Positions 1-8,210 of a stretch of DNA of 64,000 bases are shown here, one piece after another. The stretch lies in assembly GCA_022709545.1 (NCBI GenBank), contig JAKLIP010000001.1, forward strand, positions 248,001 through 312,000, given 5' to 3'. The notes under the pieces are model-generated. The model made no database searches. It had not been told where the DNA came from and saw only the letters and a list, made by a program, of their open reading frames with translations. The DNA is from Patescibacteria group bacterium. Its GTDB lineage: Bacteria > Patescibacteriota > Minisyncoccia > Moranbacterales > GWC2-37-73. Made by a program: the position numbers and the translations under genes. Within the stretch, counting starts at the first letter, position 1. Each line of letters opens with the position of its first letter.

Positions 1-338
1 CTAGAAGTGGAGATCTTTATGTAACTGTTCATGTAAAACCACATGATGAATTTCAACGCAAAGGTAGTAATATATTTTCAACTGAGCATATATTATTTTC
101 ACAGGCAGTTCTTGGAGATAAGATAAACGTTAAAACTATTAAAGGCCCGGTTACTATTAAAATACCAAGTGGAACCCAATCAGGTGAAATTTTCCGCATA
201 AAAGGACAAGGAGTGCCTCAATTAGGTCGTGACTACATTAAAGGTGATCATATGGTTACCATTATTGTAGACATTCCAAAAGCTACCACAAAAGAGCAGA
301 AAAGGGCTATTGAAGATTTGAAAAAATACGGAATTTAA
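1..338 (+). CDS. dnaJ: DnaJ chaperone, C-terminal fragment (partial)
   Basis: The frame is open from the window edge to TAA at 336-338 and gives about 111 residues. The fragment matches the C-terminal substrate-binding domain of the Hsp40 co-chaperone DnaJ: a run beginning SGDLYVTVHVKPH, then FxRxGxNI, a segment ending IPSGTQSGEIFRIKGQGVP, and a final VDIPKATTKEQ-type strand before the end. DnaJ delivers unfolded clients to DnaK and stimulates its ATPase. The J domain and zinc fingers lie outside the window, so it cannot be told whether this is canonical DnaJ or the zinc-less CbpA type. A terminator follows at once. Confidence 0.88.
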   Translation, partial: RSGDLYVTVHVKPHDEFQRKGSNIFSTEHILFSQAVLGDKINVKTIKGPVTIKIPSGTQSGEIFRIKGQGVPQLGRDYIKGDHMVTIIVDIPKATTKEQKRAIEDLKKYGI

Positions 339-369
339 GGTAATTAATATAATGTATTAAAATAAAAAA

Positions 370-397
370 CGAGTTGTTTTTACTACTCGCTTTTTTA
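370..397 (+). terminator. Rho-independent terminator after dnaJ
   Basis: Short stem CGAGT (370-374) with ACTCG (385-389), followed by C and a run of six T. The stem is weak, but the T tract and the position between dnaJ and the next gene support it. Confidence 0.6.
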
Positions 398-409
398 TTT
401 AAAAGCTAT

Positions 410-424
410 TATAATGGGTATATA
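410..424 (+). promoter_or_regulatory. -10 box 8 nt before the start codon (possible leaderless mRNA)
   Basis: A perfect TATAAT at 410-415 ends only 8 nt before ATG 424, so transcription would start within a base or two of the start codon. There is no SD sequence. The same spacing recurs at several other genes in the window. Confidence 0.55.
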
Positions 425-2496
425 TGAAAAAAATAAAAAAATACAAATCGTTGTTCAGCCCTAAATCTATAGCAATTGTAGGCGCTTCAAATAAGAAAGG
501 TAAGATAGGAAATATTATAACTGAAAATATTTTAAAATTAGGATATGAGGGGAAAACATATTTTGTTAATCCTGCATATAAAATTTTAAAAATGAGACGT
601 TGCTATGCTTCTTTAGGAGAGATTAAAGATAAAATTGATCTGGCTATAGTATGCGTACCAGCAAAGTTCGTATTAGATGTAGTAAATAATGGATCAAAAA
701 ATGTTAGAAATTTTGTTATTATTTCTGCTGGTTTTTCAGAAAGTGGTCCAGAAGGAGTAAAAAGAGAAAAAGATCTCTTAGTCTTAGCAAAAAAATATAA
801 AATAAACATTTTAGGCCCAAATTGCCTTGGTTTTATTGTACCTAAATTAAAAATCAATGCTTCTTTTGCCAGTGGAATGCCTAAAAATGGAAACATATCC
901 TTTGTTTCGCAGTCTGGAGCATTAGCAGTTGCTCTTATGGATAAATCTTCAGAAGAAAATCTAGGATTTTCAAACATAATTTCAGTGGGAAATCAAATGC
1001 AAATCAATGAGATAGAGCTGTTAGAATATTTAGCTGAGGACAGGGAAACGAAAGTTATTGGAATGTATTTAGAGGGCATAAAAGATGGAATAAAATTTTT
1101 GGAAAAAGCCAGAGAAGTTTCAGTTAAGAAACCTATTGTTATATTAAAAGCAGGGAAAACAGAAAAGTCACAGCAAGCAATTTCTTCACATACTGGAGCG
1201 TTAGCGGGCAGTGATGATGTAGTTAACGCTGTATTTGAAAGCGCAGGCATAATAAGAGCATATGATTTAAATAATTTTTTTGATTTATTAAAGCTCATTT
1301 CATTCACAAATGCACCAAGAAATAATACTGCCACAGTAGTCACTAATGCAGGAGGAGCTGGTGTTCTTACAACAGACGCTTTTAAAGGCAAAGATATATT
1401 TTTAGCAGAATTAAATGAAAAAATAAAGACTGAAATAAGAAAAAATCTTCCAGAAGAATCAGCCATACAAAATCCTATAGATCTCTTGGGTGATGCAAAA
1501 GAAGATAGATATGAAAATGTTATTAATCTTATAAAAGGAAGCGACACGGGTTCTATACTTTGTTTACTTACTCCACAAGAACAAACACCGGTTGAAAATA
1601 TAAGTAAAATAATTATTAAATCAAAAAAATCAATAAAATTGCCAATAGTAGCTGTTTTTATAGGTGGAAAAAGAGTAAAAAAAGCTATTTCATATCTTGA
1701 AGAAAAAAATATTCCTAATTTTTCCAATCCTGAAGATGCGGTGCGGGCATTGGATCAATATTACAAATGGGACTTTTTTAGGAAAAACAAATTATCAAGA
1801 AAAAGAATAAAAAAATTAGCAGAAAGAAGAAATCAAGTCGCTGAAATAATAGCACAAGCTTATAAACAAAAAAGGGGTTCTCTTTTTTTCAGTGAATCAG
1901 CAAATGTTATGAAAAGATATGGCATAAAATGCTCAGAATTTTATGAAATTTCAAATTATAATGATTTTCCTAAAAATATCAACTATCCAATAGCTTTAAA
2001 AGTTGATAGTGATAAAATATTACATAAATCAGACAAGCAAGCGCTGATATTGAATATAGGAAACAGGGACAGTTTAAATTTATCCATTAAAAAATTACAG
2101 GACAATTTTCCAGGTGAAAGGCTTATCATCCAACCCATGAAAGAAAAACAAATAGAAATTATATTAGGTATCAAAAAAGATCTAATCTTTGGCCCAATTA
2201 TTATATATGGTTTAGGTGGAATATACACAGAAATTTTTAAAATGGTTGATTTCCTTGTGCCACCTATGGATAAAAATAAAATAAAAGAAAAGCTTCTACA
2301 AGGAAAGATAAGCTTTTTATTCAAAGGTGCTCGCGGAAAAGCTGTTTATAATATTGATGAATTTTCTGAAATTGTAAAATCCCTTATGGATTTCTCATTA
2401 GAAAACAAACAGATTAAAGAGTTCGACATAAACCCGTTATTAATTTATAATGACGGGCGCAAAGCTTTTGCGGTTGATGTAAAAATAATTATTTAA
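424..2496 (+). CDS. acdA: Acetate--CoA ligase (ADP-forming), alpha-beta fusion
   Basis: 690 aa. This enzyme interconverts acetyl- or acyl-CoA, ADP and phosphate with acid, CoA and ATP, so it makes ATP in fermentative cells. Visible domains in order: CoA-binding Rossmann domain (about 10-135, IAIVGAS near the start), succinyl-CoA-ligase-like domains (about 150-300) with the phosphorylated histidine in SSHTGALAGSDD (H256), then an ATP-grasp domain (about 480-690; IALKVDSDKILHKSD and the ending FDINPLL). Alpha and beta parts are fused, as in many bacterial and CPR homologues. Acetate specificity is assumed from the family; related enzymes use other acids. Its own -10 lies just upstream. Protein acetyltransferases share this fold but carry an extra GNAT domain, which is absent here. 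Confidence 0.88.
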   Translation: MKKIKKYKSLFSPKSIAIVGASNKKGKIGNIITENILKLGYEGKTYFVNPAYKILKMRRCYASLGEIKDKIDLAIVCVPAKFVLDVVNNGSKNVRNFVIISAGFSESGPEGVKREKDLLVLAKKYKINILGPNCLGFIVPKLKINASFASGMPKNGNISFVSQSGALAVALMDKSSEENLGFSNIISVGNQMQINEIELLEYLAEDRETKVIGMYLEGIKDGIKFLEKAREVSVKKPIVILKAGKTEKSQQAISSHTGALAGSDDVVNAVFESAGIIRAYDLNNFFDLLKLISFTNAPRNNTATVVTNAGGAGVLTTDAFKGKDIFLAELNEKIKTEIRKNLPEESAIQNPIDLLGDAKEDRYENVINLIKGSDTGSILCLLTPQEQTPVENISKIIIKSKKSIKLPIVAVFIGGKRVKKAISYLEEKNIPNFSNPEDAVRALDQYYKWDFFRKNKLSRKRIKKLAERRNQVAEIIAQAYKQKRGSLFFSESANVMKRYGIKCSEFYEISNYNDFPKNINYPIALKVDSDKILHKSDKQALILNIGNRDSLNLSIKKLQDNFPGERLIIQPMKEKQIEIILGIKKDLIFGPIIIYGLGGIYTEIFKMVDFLVPPMDKNKIKEKLLQGKISFLFKGARGKAVYNIDEFSEIVKSLMDFSLENKQIKEFDINPLLIYNDGRKAFAVDVKIII

Positions 2497-2538
2497 AAAA
2501 TGTTTTATTGTTTAAAGAATTAGATATAAAAAAGTATT

Positions 2539-4245
2539 ATGACAAAATGGCTGATAAATAAACCGCAGGAGATACCTTCTTCTTTTTCTTTTCCGTTGCA
2601 TCCATTGATAGTGCAGCTTTTGTTTTCTCGTGGTATCGCGACAGAAAAAGAAGTAAGGGAATTTGTCGATCCTAATTATGAAACTGATCTAAATGACCCT
2701 TTTCTCTTTAAAGATATGGAAAAGGTTATTCAGAGACTGAAACAAGCTTGCGATAAAAATGAAAAAGTCGTAATTTATGGAGATTATGACGCAGATGGAA
2801 TTACTGCTTCTATAATAATGAAAGAAGCATTTGATAAACTGGGAATTGATTCTTATGTATATATTCCCGATAAGCACATAGAAGGTTATGGCATTAATGT
2901 TACTGCTGTAGATACATTCAAAGAAAAAAAAGTATCTTTAATTGTAACTGTTGATTGTGGTATTACAAACATTACAGAAATTAAAAAAGCAAACTCATTA
3001 GGTATAGATGTAATTATCACTGATCATCATCATGTTCCTAAAAATGTACCACCAGCTTATGCTATTATCAACCCTCATTCTAGTGACTCAAAATATCCAT
3101 TTAGAGATTTAGCTGGGGTTGGTGTAGCTTTTAAAGTTGTACAGGCCATTTATCAAAAATTAATAAAAGAAAAAACAGAACAAACTAAATGGATGCTTGA
3201 TTTAGTAGCTATTGGTACTATTGCCGATTGCGTTCCTCTTACAGGAGAAAACCGTCTTTTTACAAAATTTGGACTTTTAGTTTTGACAAAAACCAGAAGA
3301 GTAGGACTTAAGGAACTTTTTAAGGTCGGGCGCATAATAATTAATGAAAATGTTTTGCCAGATACTAGAAAAGTTTCATTTTATGTAGCACCGCGAATAA
3401 ATGCAGCTGGAAGAATAAAGCATGCTAATTTGGCATTTGATCTTGTTTTCGAAAAAAATATTGCTAAGGCACGGGAATTAGCCTTAGAAATTGAAGACCA
3501 AAACAGTCAAAGACAAAAAATGACTGATAAAATAACTGATGAAATTAAACTATTAGCACAAAGCTTATATAAAGATAAAAAATTTATTTTCGCAATAGGC
3601 GAACACTTTCCAGTAGGAATTCTTGGATTAGTGGCTGGAAAAATTGCCCAAAAATTCAATAAACCTACGGCTATTTTTCAAGAAAGCGAAGATATTTGCA
3701 TGGGATCTTTCCGTAGTATTCCTAAATTGAATATTATAGAAACAATCGAAGAATGCAAAGATTTGCTGGTTAAATTTGGCGGCCACGCTCAAGCAGCCGG
3801 GGTTAGTGTTAAAAAAGAAAATGTTGAAAAATTCTACACAAAAATAGACAGAATTATAAATAAAAAATTGAAAGATATAGACCTTTCAAAAGAAATAGAA
3901 ATTGACGGAGAAGCTTTAGCGGAAAATATAAATTATGACTTAGTAGAAGATCTTGAAAAACTTAAGCCTTTTGGAGAAGGAAACAGAGAACCTGTGTTTC
4001 TTATAAAAAATTTAAATATTAAAGAAAAGAAAATAGTCGGTAATGGTAATAAACATATAAAGCTATTTTTAACAACTAACGGATCTTCGAATATTTTTGA
4101 GTCTATTTGCTTCAATGGTTATGAAAAGTTTATAGATATAAACGAAGGAAGTAATGTTGATATTCTTTGCAATATACAGAAAGATGAGTGGAATGGGAAT
4201 AAAAAAATTCAACTATCCCTCGTAGACATGAAGATTATAAAATAA
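2539..4245 (+). CDS. recJ: Single-stranded-DNA-specific exonuclease RecJ
   Basis: 568 aa, the usual length for RecJ, a 5'-3' ssDNA exonuclease used in recombination and base-excision repair. The DHH phosphoesterase motifs are all visible: YGDYDADG (residues 80-87), VTVDCGI (about 137-142), TDHHHVP (161-167, the DHH signature) and, in DHHA1, GGHAQAAG near residue 413. An OB-fold-like C-terminal part follows. A TATAAA (2525-2530) ends 8 nt before the ATG, so the mRNA may be leaderless. A glycosyltransferase follows 6 nt after the stop, probably co-transcribed. Confidence 0.93.
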   Translation: MTKWLINKPQEIPSSFSFPLHPLIVQLLFSRGIATEKEVREFVDPNYETDLNDPFLFKDMEKVIQRLKQACDKNEKVVIYGDYDADGITASIIMKEAFDKLGIDSYVYIPDKHIEGYGINVTAVDTFKEKKVSLIVTVDCGITNITEIKKANSLGIDVIITDHHHVPKNVPPAYAIINPHSSDSKYPFRDLAGVGVAFKVVQAIYQKLIKEKTEQTKWMLDLVAIGTIADCVPLTGENRLFTKFGLLVLTKTRRVGLKELFKVGRIIINENVLPDTRKVSFYVAPRINAAGRIKHANLAFDLVFEKNIAKARELALEIEDQNSQRQKMTDKITDEIKLLAQSLYKDKKFIFAIGEHFPVGILGLVAGKIAQKFNKPTAIFQESEDICMGSFRSIPKLNIIETIEECKDLLVKFGGHAQAAGVSVKKENVEKFYTKIDRIINKKLKDIDLSKEIEIDGEALAENINYDLVEDLEKLKPFGEGNREPVFLIKNLNIKEKKIVGNGNKHIKLFLTTNGSSNIFESICFNGYEKFIDINEGSNVDILCNIQKDEWNGNKKIQLSLVDMKIIK

Positions 4246-4251
4246 AAAACA

Positions 4252-5370
4252 ATGAAAATAGCCATTGTTCATGATTATTTAGTGCAATACGGAGGAGCAG
4301 AACGTGTTTTAGAGTGTCTTTGTGAACTTTATCCATATGCACCAATTTATACCATTATATATAATAAGGAAGCCATGCATGGAGTTTTTGAAGATAAGCG
4401 CATATATACTTCCTATCTGCAAAATTTTCCTTTTGCACGCAAACGTCATAGGATTTTCCCGTTGCTTATGCCACCAGCGATAGAACAGTTTGATTTTTCA
4501 ATGTATGATATCGTTATTTCGGATTCCTCGAGTTATGCTAAAGGCATAATTACCGGACCAGATACATTGCATATATGTTATATGCATACTCCAATGAGGT
4601 ATGCTTGGGATGACTGTCAAAAATATACGCGCGACTTTTATTTTCCAAAAATAATAAAGAAACTTATTCCTTTTGCAATGAATTACATACGCTTATGGGA
4701 TAAAACAAGTGCAGATAGAGTTGATATTTTCATTGCTAACTCTAATTTTGTTGCTCGAAGAATAAAAAAATATTACCACAAAGATTCCATAGTCATAAAT
4801 CCACCCGTAGATACAAAAAAATTCTCAATTACTGATAACTTGACTAAAGAAAAAACTGAAAAATACTTCTTGATGGTAGGAAGACTGATCACCTATAAAA
4901 GACATGATATAGCCATTGAAGCTTTCAATAAGCTTGGATTAAAACTAAAAATAATCGGCAGGGGACCAGAAATGGAACGCTTGAAAAAAATATCTAAATC
5001 AAACATTGAATTCTTAAGCAGAGTTAATGATGAAGATTTAAAAAAATATTATTCTGATTGCCAAGCTTTTATTTTTCCTCAAGAGGAAGACTTTGGTATT
5101 GTCGCTATCGAAGCCTTAGCTTCGGGAAAACCTCTGATCGCTTATCGTGGCGGAGATATTCCGGAACATATGGAAGAAGAAAAAATGGGAGTATTTTTTG
5201 AAGAGCAAAATCCTGAAGCAATTATAGAAGCTGTAAAAAAATTCGATAATATGTCCTTTGATCAGAAATATATAAGATCAAGGGTTTTAAAATTCGATCG
5301 GGAAATTTTTAAGGAGAAAATAAAAGAAATCATTCAAAGAGAAGTAGGAAAACATAAGCAGAGAAAATAA
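4252..5370 (+). CDS. GT4-family glycosyltransferase
   Basis: 372 aa. It starts MKIAIVHDYLVQYGGAERVL, the N-terminal Rossmann strand and GGAE loop of GT-B transferases. The C-terminal donor-binding half has VGRLITYKRHDIAIEAF and the E-x7-E motif EDFGIVAIEALASGKP. Such enzymes transfer a sugar from a nucleotide- or lipid-linked donor to a growing glycan at the inner membrane face. It follows recJ by 6 nt and belongs with the glycosyltransferases, DUF4012 protein and MurJ downstream in a surface-polysaccharide locus. Donor and acceptor cannot be read from sequence. Confidence 0.87.
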   Translation: MKIAIVHDYLVQYGGAERVLECLCELYPYAPIYTIIYNKEAMHGVFEDKRIYTSYLQNFPFARKRHRIFPLLMPPAIEQFDFSMYDIVISDSSSYAKGIITGPDTLHICYMHTPMRYAWDDCQKYTRDFYFPKIIKKLIPFAMNYIRLWDKTSADRVDIFIANSNFVARRIKKYYHKDSIVINPPVDTKKFSITDNLTKEKTEKYFLMVGRLITYKRHDIAIEAFNKLGLKLKIIGRGPEMERLKKISKSNIEFLSRVNDEDLKKYYSDCQAFIFPQEEDFGIVAIEALASGKPLIAYRGGDIPEHMEEEKMGVFFEEQNPEAIIEAVKKFDNMSFDQKYIRSRVLKFDREIFKEKIKEIIQREVGKHKQRK

Positions 5371-5410
5371 AAAAGAATCACTTGTAATTTTACGAAAATG
5401 ATTCTTTTTT
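5370..5410. terminator. Bidirectional terminator
   Basis: AAAAAGAATCA (5370-5380) pairs with TGATTCTTTTT (5399-5409). The arms are A-rich and T-rich, so it can end the plus-strand glycosyltransferase transcript and the convergent minus-strand gene at 5432. Confidence 0.7.
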
Positions 5411-5431
5411 TGGATAGCTTTACTATCTTTT

Positions 5432-5665
5432 TTATTTGAGGTCGTGATCTTCATGATCCTCAAATTCTTCCACTGTTTCGTCAGGATGCAGTGGTGAGTT
5501 GTCACTGCTAAATTCCTCCCTTGCATTTCTTATTTCTTCTCTACATTCCATGCACGTTTTTTCACTTACTTGCCATTCTTTGTCGCTCTCAGAAATTTCA
5601 TCTTTTTCCATTTTAATCAAATCATCAATTTCTATCAGTTTATTGCAATAATCACAGTAAAACAT
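5432..5665 (-). CDS. Small acidic putative zinc-binding protein
   Basis: 77 aa, reading against its neighbours. It has two Cys pairs, CDYC at residues 4-7 and CMEC about 30 residues later, as in a treble-clef or zinc-ribbon fold. The tail is very acidic (PDETVEEFEDHEDHDLK). A clear SD (AGGAGG, 8 nt before ATG) supports the start, which is notable because most core genes here lack one. A perfect inverted repeat lies about 30 nt upstream. No family recognised. A role in protein or nucleic-acid binding is possible but unproven. Confidence 0.7.
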   Translation of the reverse strand: MFYCDYCNKLIEIDDLIKMEKDEISESDKEWQVSEKTCMECREEIRNAREEFSSDNSPLHPDETVEEFEDHEDHDLK

Positions 5666-5696
5666 TGTCCAATCCTCCTTCTTTTAAAATACTACT

Positions 5697-5712
5697 CAAG
5701 TACTAATACTTG
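5697..5712 (-). promoter_or_regulatory. Inverted repeat upstream of the zinc-binding protein (possible operator)
   Basis: CAAGTA (5697-5702), CTAA, TACTTG (5707-5712): perfect 6-bp arms with a 4-nt centre, 32 nt upstream of the minus-strand start at 5665. Confidence 0.4.
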
Positions 5713-5858
5713 GGAAATCTAATAATAAATTAAACCATTATTTTTGTCCAGAAGCTTTAAAAGTTATACTTAAAAGTATTTAAAAAGTCAATATTTGATA
5801 ATTTCTGATATTAAGTTATTATGAAATGACGTTAAAATCGTTTATCTAATAGACAAAA

Positions 5859-7007
5859 ATGGCAAAAATAGGAATTGACATTAGGTGCCTTTCTGACGGC
5901 AGAAATACTGGAGTTGAAGAGTATACGATGAATATTCTTGAACAGCTTTTTGAGCTTGATAAACAAAATGAATATATACTCTTTTTAAATTCTTTCCGCA
6001 ATTATAACTTTGATTTATCGGTGTTTTCTAGGTTTAAAAATGTAAAGATAAAAAAATTTAATTATCCTAATAAGCTGCTTAACTTATGCTTTTGGTATTT
6101 ACGTTGGCCATACGTTGATAAGATGCTTGGCGGAGTTGATATTTTTTTCATGCCCAACATCGGTTTTATTGCTCTTTCAAAAAATACGAAACTTATTTTA
6201 ACTATACACGACTTATCATACGAAATTTTTCAAGAAACTTTTTCCATTAAACGTCAACTTTGGCATCAAATAATAAATCCACGCAAGCTTTGCCAACTTG
6301 CTAGTAAAATAATTGCCGTATCTGAATCTACAAAAAATGACCTTATTTCGAGGTGGAAAATATCGGAAAAAAGGGTGAAAGTTATTTACAACGGCATACC
6401 GGCTAATTTCGAACAATTAGATCGTAATAGCCCAGAAATTATAGAAATTAAAGAAAGATATAAATTGCCTTTTAATTTTATTTTTTATCTGGGAACCGTT
6501 GAGCCAAGAAAAAATATTCCAGCTGTCATAAAAGCTTATGATCGTTTGCGTGAAATCAAAGATTTTAGATTAGACAAATATAAATTAGTAATAGCTGGAA
6601 GCAAGGGTTGGAAGACAAAAAATATTATTTCTATTATGCAGAACTCTAAATTTACTGATGATATAATTTTTATAAACAATATTATTAACAAAGATAAAAC
6701 TGCTGTTTATACAATGGCTTCGCTTTTTGTTTATCCGTCATTTTTTGAAGGATTTGGCATCCCTGTTTTAGAAGCCATGCGCTGTGGTGTGCCTGTGATT
6801 ACCTCTAATACTTCTTCTTTGCCAGAAGTTTCTGACAGCGGAGCTATTATGGTTGATCCAGACAAGCCGGATGAACTTTATCTTGCTATGAAAGAGGTTC
6901 TGCTAAATCGTGATTTTCATGCAACTATGCATCAAAAGGCCCTGAAACAGGCAATTAGATTCAATTGGAAAGCTTCAGCCAGGGAATTGCTAAAGTTTTT
7001 CGAATAA
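5859..7007 (+). CDS. GT4-family glycosyltransferase (mannosyltransferase-like)
   Basis: 382 aa. It begins MAKIGIDIRCLSDGRNTGVEEYT, typical of GT4 enzymes of O-antigen and EPS loci. The middle has LTIHDLSYE and KIIAVSESTK. The C-terminal half has YLGTVEPRKNI and the E-x7-E donor motif EGFGIPVLEAMRCGVP. It probably adds hexose, possibly mannose, to a lipid-linked glycan. TCTAAT at 5845-5850 lies 8 nt before the ATG, so a leaderless transcript is likely. The next glycosyltransferase is a relative with the same opening (GIDAR/GIDIR). Confidence 0.88.
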   Translation: MAKIGIDIRCLSDGRNTGVEEYTMNILEQLFELDKQNEYILFLNSFRNYNFDLSVFSRFKNVKIKKFNYPNKLLNLCFWYLRWPYVDKMLGGVDIFFMPNIGFIALSKNTKLILTIHDLSYEIFQETFSIKRQLWHQIINPRKLCQLASKIIAVSESTKNDLISRWKISEKRVKVIYNGIPANFEQLDRNSPEIIEIKERYKLPFNFIFYLGTVEPRKNIPAVIKAYDRLREIKDFRLDKYKLVIAGSKGWKTKNIISIMQNSKFTDDIIFINNIINKDKTAVYTMASLFVYPSFFEGFGIPVLEAMRCGVPVITSNTSSLPEVSDSGAIMVDPDKPDELYLAMKEVLLNRDFHATMHQKALKQAIRFNWKASARELLKFFE

Positions 7008-7062
7008 AAATTAAATCTTAAGAAGTATTTTTTAAATGCTTTTTTAAACACTTGAAAAATGC

Positions 7063-7077
7063 TAAAATTGAGCCATA
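7063..7077 (+). promoter_or_regulatory. Extended -10 directly before the start codon
   Basis: TGCTAAAAT (hexamer 7063-7068) ends 8 nt before ATG 7077. It argues for 7077 over the in-frame ATG at 7059, which would lie upstream of the transcription start. Confidence 0.45.
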
Positions 7078-8210
7078 TGAAAATTGGAATTGATGCGCGG
7101 TTTTTTGGCTCAATCGGCAAAGGACTAGGGCGTTATACCCAAAAACTTATTGAAAATTTGGAAAAGATTGATCAGGAAAATCAATATATTGTTTTTTTGC
7201 GTAAAGAAAATTTTGATGAATATCAGCCTAAAAATGAAAACTTCCGGAAAATTTTGGCGGATTATCAGTGGTATACCTTTACTGAGCAGATAAAAATGCC
7301 ACTACTTCTCAACAAATTCAATCTTGATTTGGTGCATTTTCCTCATTTTAATGTGCCATTTTTATATAGAAAAAAATTTGTTGTAACAATACATGACTTA
7401 ATCCTGCTTCAATTTCCAACCTTCAGAGGCACGGCTCTTAACCCTATTTTTTATAAAATAAAATTCTGGTGTTATAAATTTGTTATATGGTCAGCTATTA
7501 AAAAAGCTAAAAAAGTTATAACAGTTTCCAATTTCACCAAAAAAGAATTGCTAAAATATTATAAAAAAGATCTTAGAGAGGAGAAAATAATCGTAACTTA
7601 CGAAGCAGGAAATGATTTAGAAAAAAAAGACAAAAATAAACAAGTTTCGGATGTAGAAATATTGAAAAAATATGGTATAATTAAACCGTACATGCTTTAT
7701 GTGGGGAACGCCTATCCGCACAAGAATTTAGAACGGATGGTTTTGGCTTTTTCAAGCATGAATAAAGCTCAAAAATACCAACTAGCACTAGTTGGGAAAA
7801 TGGATTATTTTTATAAACGTTTAAAGAAGCTGATTGAAAAAAAGAATATTAAAAATGTGCTTTTTTTGGGGCAAGTTTCAGATGAAATTTTAGATGTTAT
7901 TTATAAACAATCCAGAGCATATGTTTTCCCTTCTCTTTATGAAGGTTTTGGCATCCCACCGCTTGAAGCAATGTCTTGGAATATTCCCGTTATTTCTTCG
8001 GATCATCCATGCATGAAAGAAATATTAGGAGATAGCGCTTATTTCTTCAACGGACAAGAAAAAAGAGAAATTATCCAAGCAATGGAAAAAATAACAACGG
8101 ATGAGGTATTGATAAATAGCTTGATAAAAAAAGGTTTAAATCAAATAGGAAAATACAGTTGGGAAAAAATGGCGACTGAAACTTTAAAAATTTACAATGG
8201 TGAAAAATAA
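7077..8210 (+). CDS. GT4-family glycosyltransferase
   Basis: 377 aa from ATG 7077, chosen because MKIGIDARFFG is the family's usual beginning and an extended -10 overlaps the upstream ATG. GT-B fold with KKFVVTIHDLILLQFP in the N-terminal half, YVGNAYPHKNLERMV at the start of the donor domain, and the E-x7-E motif EGFGIPPLEAM. It is a paralogue of the preceding transferase. Its 3' end overlaps the DUF4012 gene by 14 nt, so the two are translationally linked. Confidence 0.87.
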   Translation: MKIGIDARFFGSIGKGLGRYTQKLIENLEKIDQENQYIVFLRKENFDEYQPKNENFRKILADYQWYTFTEQIKMPLLLNKFNLDLVHFPHFNVPFLYRKKFVVTIHDLILLQFPTFRGTALNPIFYKIKFWCYKFVIWSAIKKAKKVITVSNFTKKELLKYYKKDLREEKIIVTYEAGNDLEKKDKNKQVSDVEILKKYGIIKPYMLYVGNAYPHKNLERMVLAFSSMNKAQKYQLALVGKMDYFYKRLKKLIEKKNIKNVLFLGQVSDEILDVIYKQSRAYVFPSLYEGFGIPPLEAMSWNIPVISSDHPCMKEILGDSAYFFNGQEKREIIQAMEKITTDEVLINSLIKKGLNQIGKYSWEKMATETLKIYNGEK